In this document: positions 5,418 through 6,679 of the stretch, one piece after another | How positions within the stretch are numbered: position 1 is the stretch's first letter | Layout of the letters: the number at the start of each line of letters is the position of its first letter | Origin: Bacillota bacterium | GTDB taxonomy: Bacteria > Bacillota > Clostridia > Oscillospirales > Oscillospiraceae | Length of the DNA stretch: 6,679 nt | Direction: 5' to 3' | Assembly: GCA_023406225.1 (NCBI GenBank) | Contig: JAEXWS010000181.1 | Location: forward strand, 1-6,679 | The notes under the pieces: model-generated | What the model saw: only the letters and a program-made list of their open reading frames with translations | What the model was told of the DNA's origin: nothing | The model's database searches: none | Position numbers and translations under genes: made by a program

Positions 5418-6455
5418 ATGGATAAGATCCTGAAAGTTGGCATCATCGGCTGCGGCGCCATCGGCCGCGACCACTGCCGCCGCATCATCGAGAGCGTCCC
5501 CGGCGCCACCGTGGTCGCCGTCTCCGACTACGTGGCCGCCGCCGCCGACGACACCGCCGCCAAGTACGGCATCAAGTCCTACGGCAGCGACTGCGACGGC
5601 ATGATTAAGGACCCCGATGTGGAGGCCGTGGTCATCACCTCCATCGACCCCACCCACCACGACTACGTGATGAAGACCCTGGCGGAGGAGAAGTGGTGCT
5701 TCTGCGAGAAGCCCCTCTCTCAGAACGCCAAGGACTGCGAGGAGATCATCAACCGCGAGCAGGAGATCGGCAAGCGCCTGGTGCAGGTGGGCTTCATGCG
5801 CCACTATGACCGGGGCTACGCGGAGATGAAGCGCATCATCGAGTCCGGCGAGATCGGCGCGCCCCTGGTCATCAAGGCCTGCCACCGCAACGTCTCCCAG
5901 GGACCGGGCTTCAAGACCGAAAACGGCGTGACCAACGTGGCCATCCACGAGCTGGACATCTGCCGCTGGCTGCTGGACGACGAGTATGAGGACGTGCAGT
6001 GCGTCAAGGTCCGCCAGAGCGCCAATTCCGACAAGGGCTACGATAATCCCCAGGTCATGCTGATGCGCACCAAGAAGGGCTGCTTCATCGATGTGGAGGT
6101 CCAGGTGGCCGACGGCTACGGCTACGACATCCAGTGCGAGGTGGTCTGCGAGAACGGCACCGTGAAGCTGCCCGACCCCTACGCGGTGGTCCGCCGCTCC
6201 CGCCCCGCCGGCTGGGACGCCATGAACCCCGCCGAGTCCATGCCCATCATGACCGACTGGAAAGAGCGCTTCATCGAGGCCTACGACATCGAGTTCTGCA
6301 AGTGGGTGGAGTCCGTCCTCGCCGGAAAGCTCACCGGCCCCTCCGCCTGGGACGGCTATGTGGCCTGCGTGGCGGGCGACGCGCTGAACGCCTCCCGGGG
6401 CACCTCTCAGTTCCTGAAGGTGGAGACCATGGAAAAGCCGGAGATGTACAAGTAA
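5418..6455 (+). CDS. iolG: Myo-inositol 2-dehydrogenase IolG (EC 1.1.1.18)
   Basis: Predicted 345-residue cytosolic Gfo/Idh/MocA oxidoreductase. It oxidises myo-inositol to 2-keto-myo-inositol with NAD+, the first step of the pathway. The Rossmann domain has GxGxxG at 11-16 (GCGAIG) and Asp37 after strand 2 (VVAVSD), which favours NAD. CEKPL at 96-100 carries the catalytic Lys98. KRLVQVGFMRHYDRGY at 119-134, GYDIQCEVV at 235-243, SAWDGY at 309-314 and EKPEMY at 339-344 closely follow the B. subtilis IolG sequence as I recall it. The catalytic His is H177 in HELD, but the position of the described catalytic Asp, four residues earlier, is Asn173. AAGGAAGG (5402-5409) lies 8 nt before the ATG. 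A related inositol-isomer or polyol dehydrogenase is the main alternative. Confidence 0.93.
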   Translation: MDKILKVGIIGCGAIGRDHCRRIIESVPGATVVAVSDYVAAAADDTAAKYGIKSYGSDCDGMIKDPDVEAVVITSIDPTHHDYVMKTLAEEKWCFCEKPLSQNAKDCEEIINREQEIGKRLVQVGFMRHYDRGYAEMKRIIESGEIGAPLVIKACHRNVSQGPGFKTENGVTNVAIHELDICRWLLDDEYEDVQCVKVRQSANSDKGYDNPQVMLMRTKKGCFIDVEVQVADGYGYDIQCEVVCENGTVKLPDPYAVVRRSRPAGWDAMNPAESMPIMTDWKERFIEAYDIEFCKWVESVLAGKLTGPSAWDGYVACVAGDALNASRGTSQFLKVETMEKPEMYK

Positions 6456-6595
6456 CAAGCCCTTTGAGGCTGTCGAAAAAGGTTGGCTCGCGCCCGGAGC
6501 GGCGGGGGAGCGCGAGGGGGCGGCAGCCCGCCTCGTATGGGATCAAATGCCCCGAAAAGCCTGCGCCAGTGGGCGTTCGGCCAGCGAAGCGAGGA

Positions 6596-6622
6596 CTTTC
6601 CCGGGGCTTTGCCCCGGGAAAG
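6596..6622 (+). other. 12-bp perfect hairpin with TTT loop
   Basis: CTTTCCCGGGGC (6596-6607) pairs perfectly with GCCCCGGGAAAG (6611-6622) around TTT. A run of five T follows at 6631-6635, eight bases past the stem. It is a strong hairpin, but the T-run is too far away for a textbook intrinsic terminator. Confidence 0.6.
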
Positions 6623-6635
6623 TAACGGCATTTTT

Positions 6636-6674
6636 AGGCTGTCGGGCAAGTCCGAAGGACTTTTTCGGCAGCCT
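6636..6674 (+). terminator. Intrinsic-terminator-like double hairpin at the end of the cluster
   Basis: The inner stem AAGTCC-GAA-GGACTT (6648-6662) runs into T residues up to 6665. The outer arms AGGCTGTCG (6636-6644) and CGGCAGCCT (6666-6674) pair with one G-U. The inner hairpin plus T-run has the form of a rho-independent terminator for the iol transcript. The near-symmetry could let it act for a gene converging from the right, outside the window. Confidence 0.55.
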
Positions 6675-6679
6675 GAGGG

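Larger units (their letters stand above)
6467..6674. repeat. Nested palindromic (MITE/REP-like) segment downstream of iolG
   Basis: AGGCTGTCGAAAAAG (6467-6481) and CTTTTTCGGCAGCCT (6660-6674) are inverted repeats matching at 14 of 15 positions and bound about 208 bp. Inside are further inverted pairs: CTCGCGC/GCGCGAG (6487-6493, 6510-6516), AAATGCC/GGCATTT (6545-6551, 6627-6633) and a 12-bp perfect hairpin at 6596-6622. AGGCTGTCG also recurs directly at 6636-6644. No coding sequence is supported. It begins 12 bases after the iolG stop codon. Either a small non-autonomous element or a compound terminator region would fit. Confidence 0.5.

Noticed and set aside
5067..6458. Minus-strand 463-codon open frame opposite iolG
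   Set aside because: Antisense shadow of iolG with repetitive Val/Ala/Gly/His composition.

Overview
The window reads as a catabolic gene cluster for myo-inositol from a high-GC, low-G+C-phylum-type anaerobe (Firmicutes). Every gene has an AGGAGG-like ribosome binding site, the promoter region is AT-rich, and the lipoprotein signal peptide is Gram-positive in style. The GC-rich coding sequence and the hairpin-dense intergenic repeats resemble those of gut Oscillospiraceae. That family assignment is an inference from style; no marker gene is present.

Layout: (1) 1-433, minus strand: the first 144 codons of a sugar-type ABC transporter substrate-binding lipoprotein that runs off the left edge. 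(2) 434-996: a divergent, AT-rich control region. It holds a good extended -10 promoter for the lipoprotein, at least four CG-centred AAAACG-type boxes (one close to a CcpA/LacI-family operator), a tandem direct repeat, a 20-bp dyad and a leader hairpin before the plus-strand genes. (3) 997-1899 iolE, 2286-3086 iolB, 3117-5045 iolD and 5418-6455 iolG, all on the plus strand. (4) Two large gaps within the cluster (1900-2285 and 5046-5417) that share a ~158-bp multi-hairpin repeat in the same orientation. (5) 6456-6679: a nested palindromic segment ending in an intrinsic-terminator-like hairpin.

Pathway: the lipoprotein probably captures inositol or a related polyol. IolG oxidises myo-inositol to 2-keto-myo-inositol (scyllo-inosose). 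IolE dehydrates that to the trihydroxycyclohexane-dione, IolD opens the ring to 5-deoxy-glucuronate, and IolB isomerises that to 5-dehydro-2-deoxy-gluconate. The kinase (IolC), aldolase (IolJ) and semialdehyde dehydrogenase (IolA) that complete the classical route are not in the window.

The enzymes are known families. The least ordinary signals are the duplicated multi-hairpin repeat, whose stems are kept by paired compensatory changes; an Asp-to-Asn change at a position described as catalytic in IolG; a possible 39-codon Cys-containing small ORF before iolG; and the palindromic element downstream of iolG.
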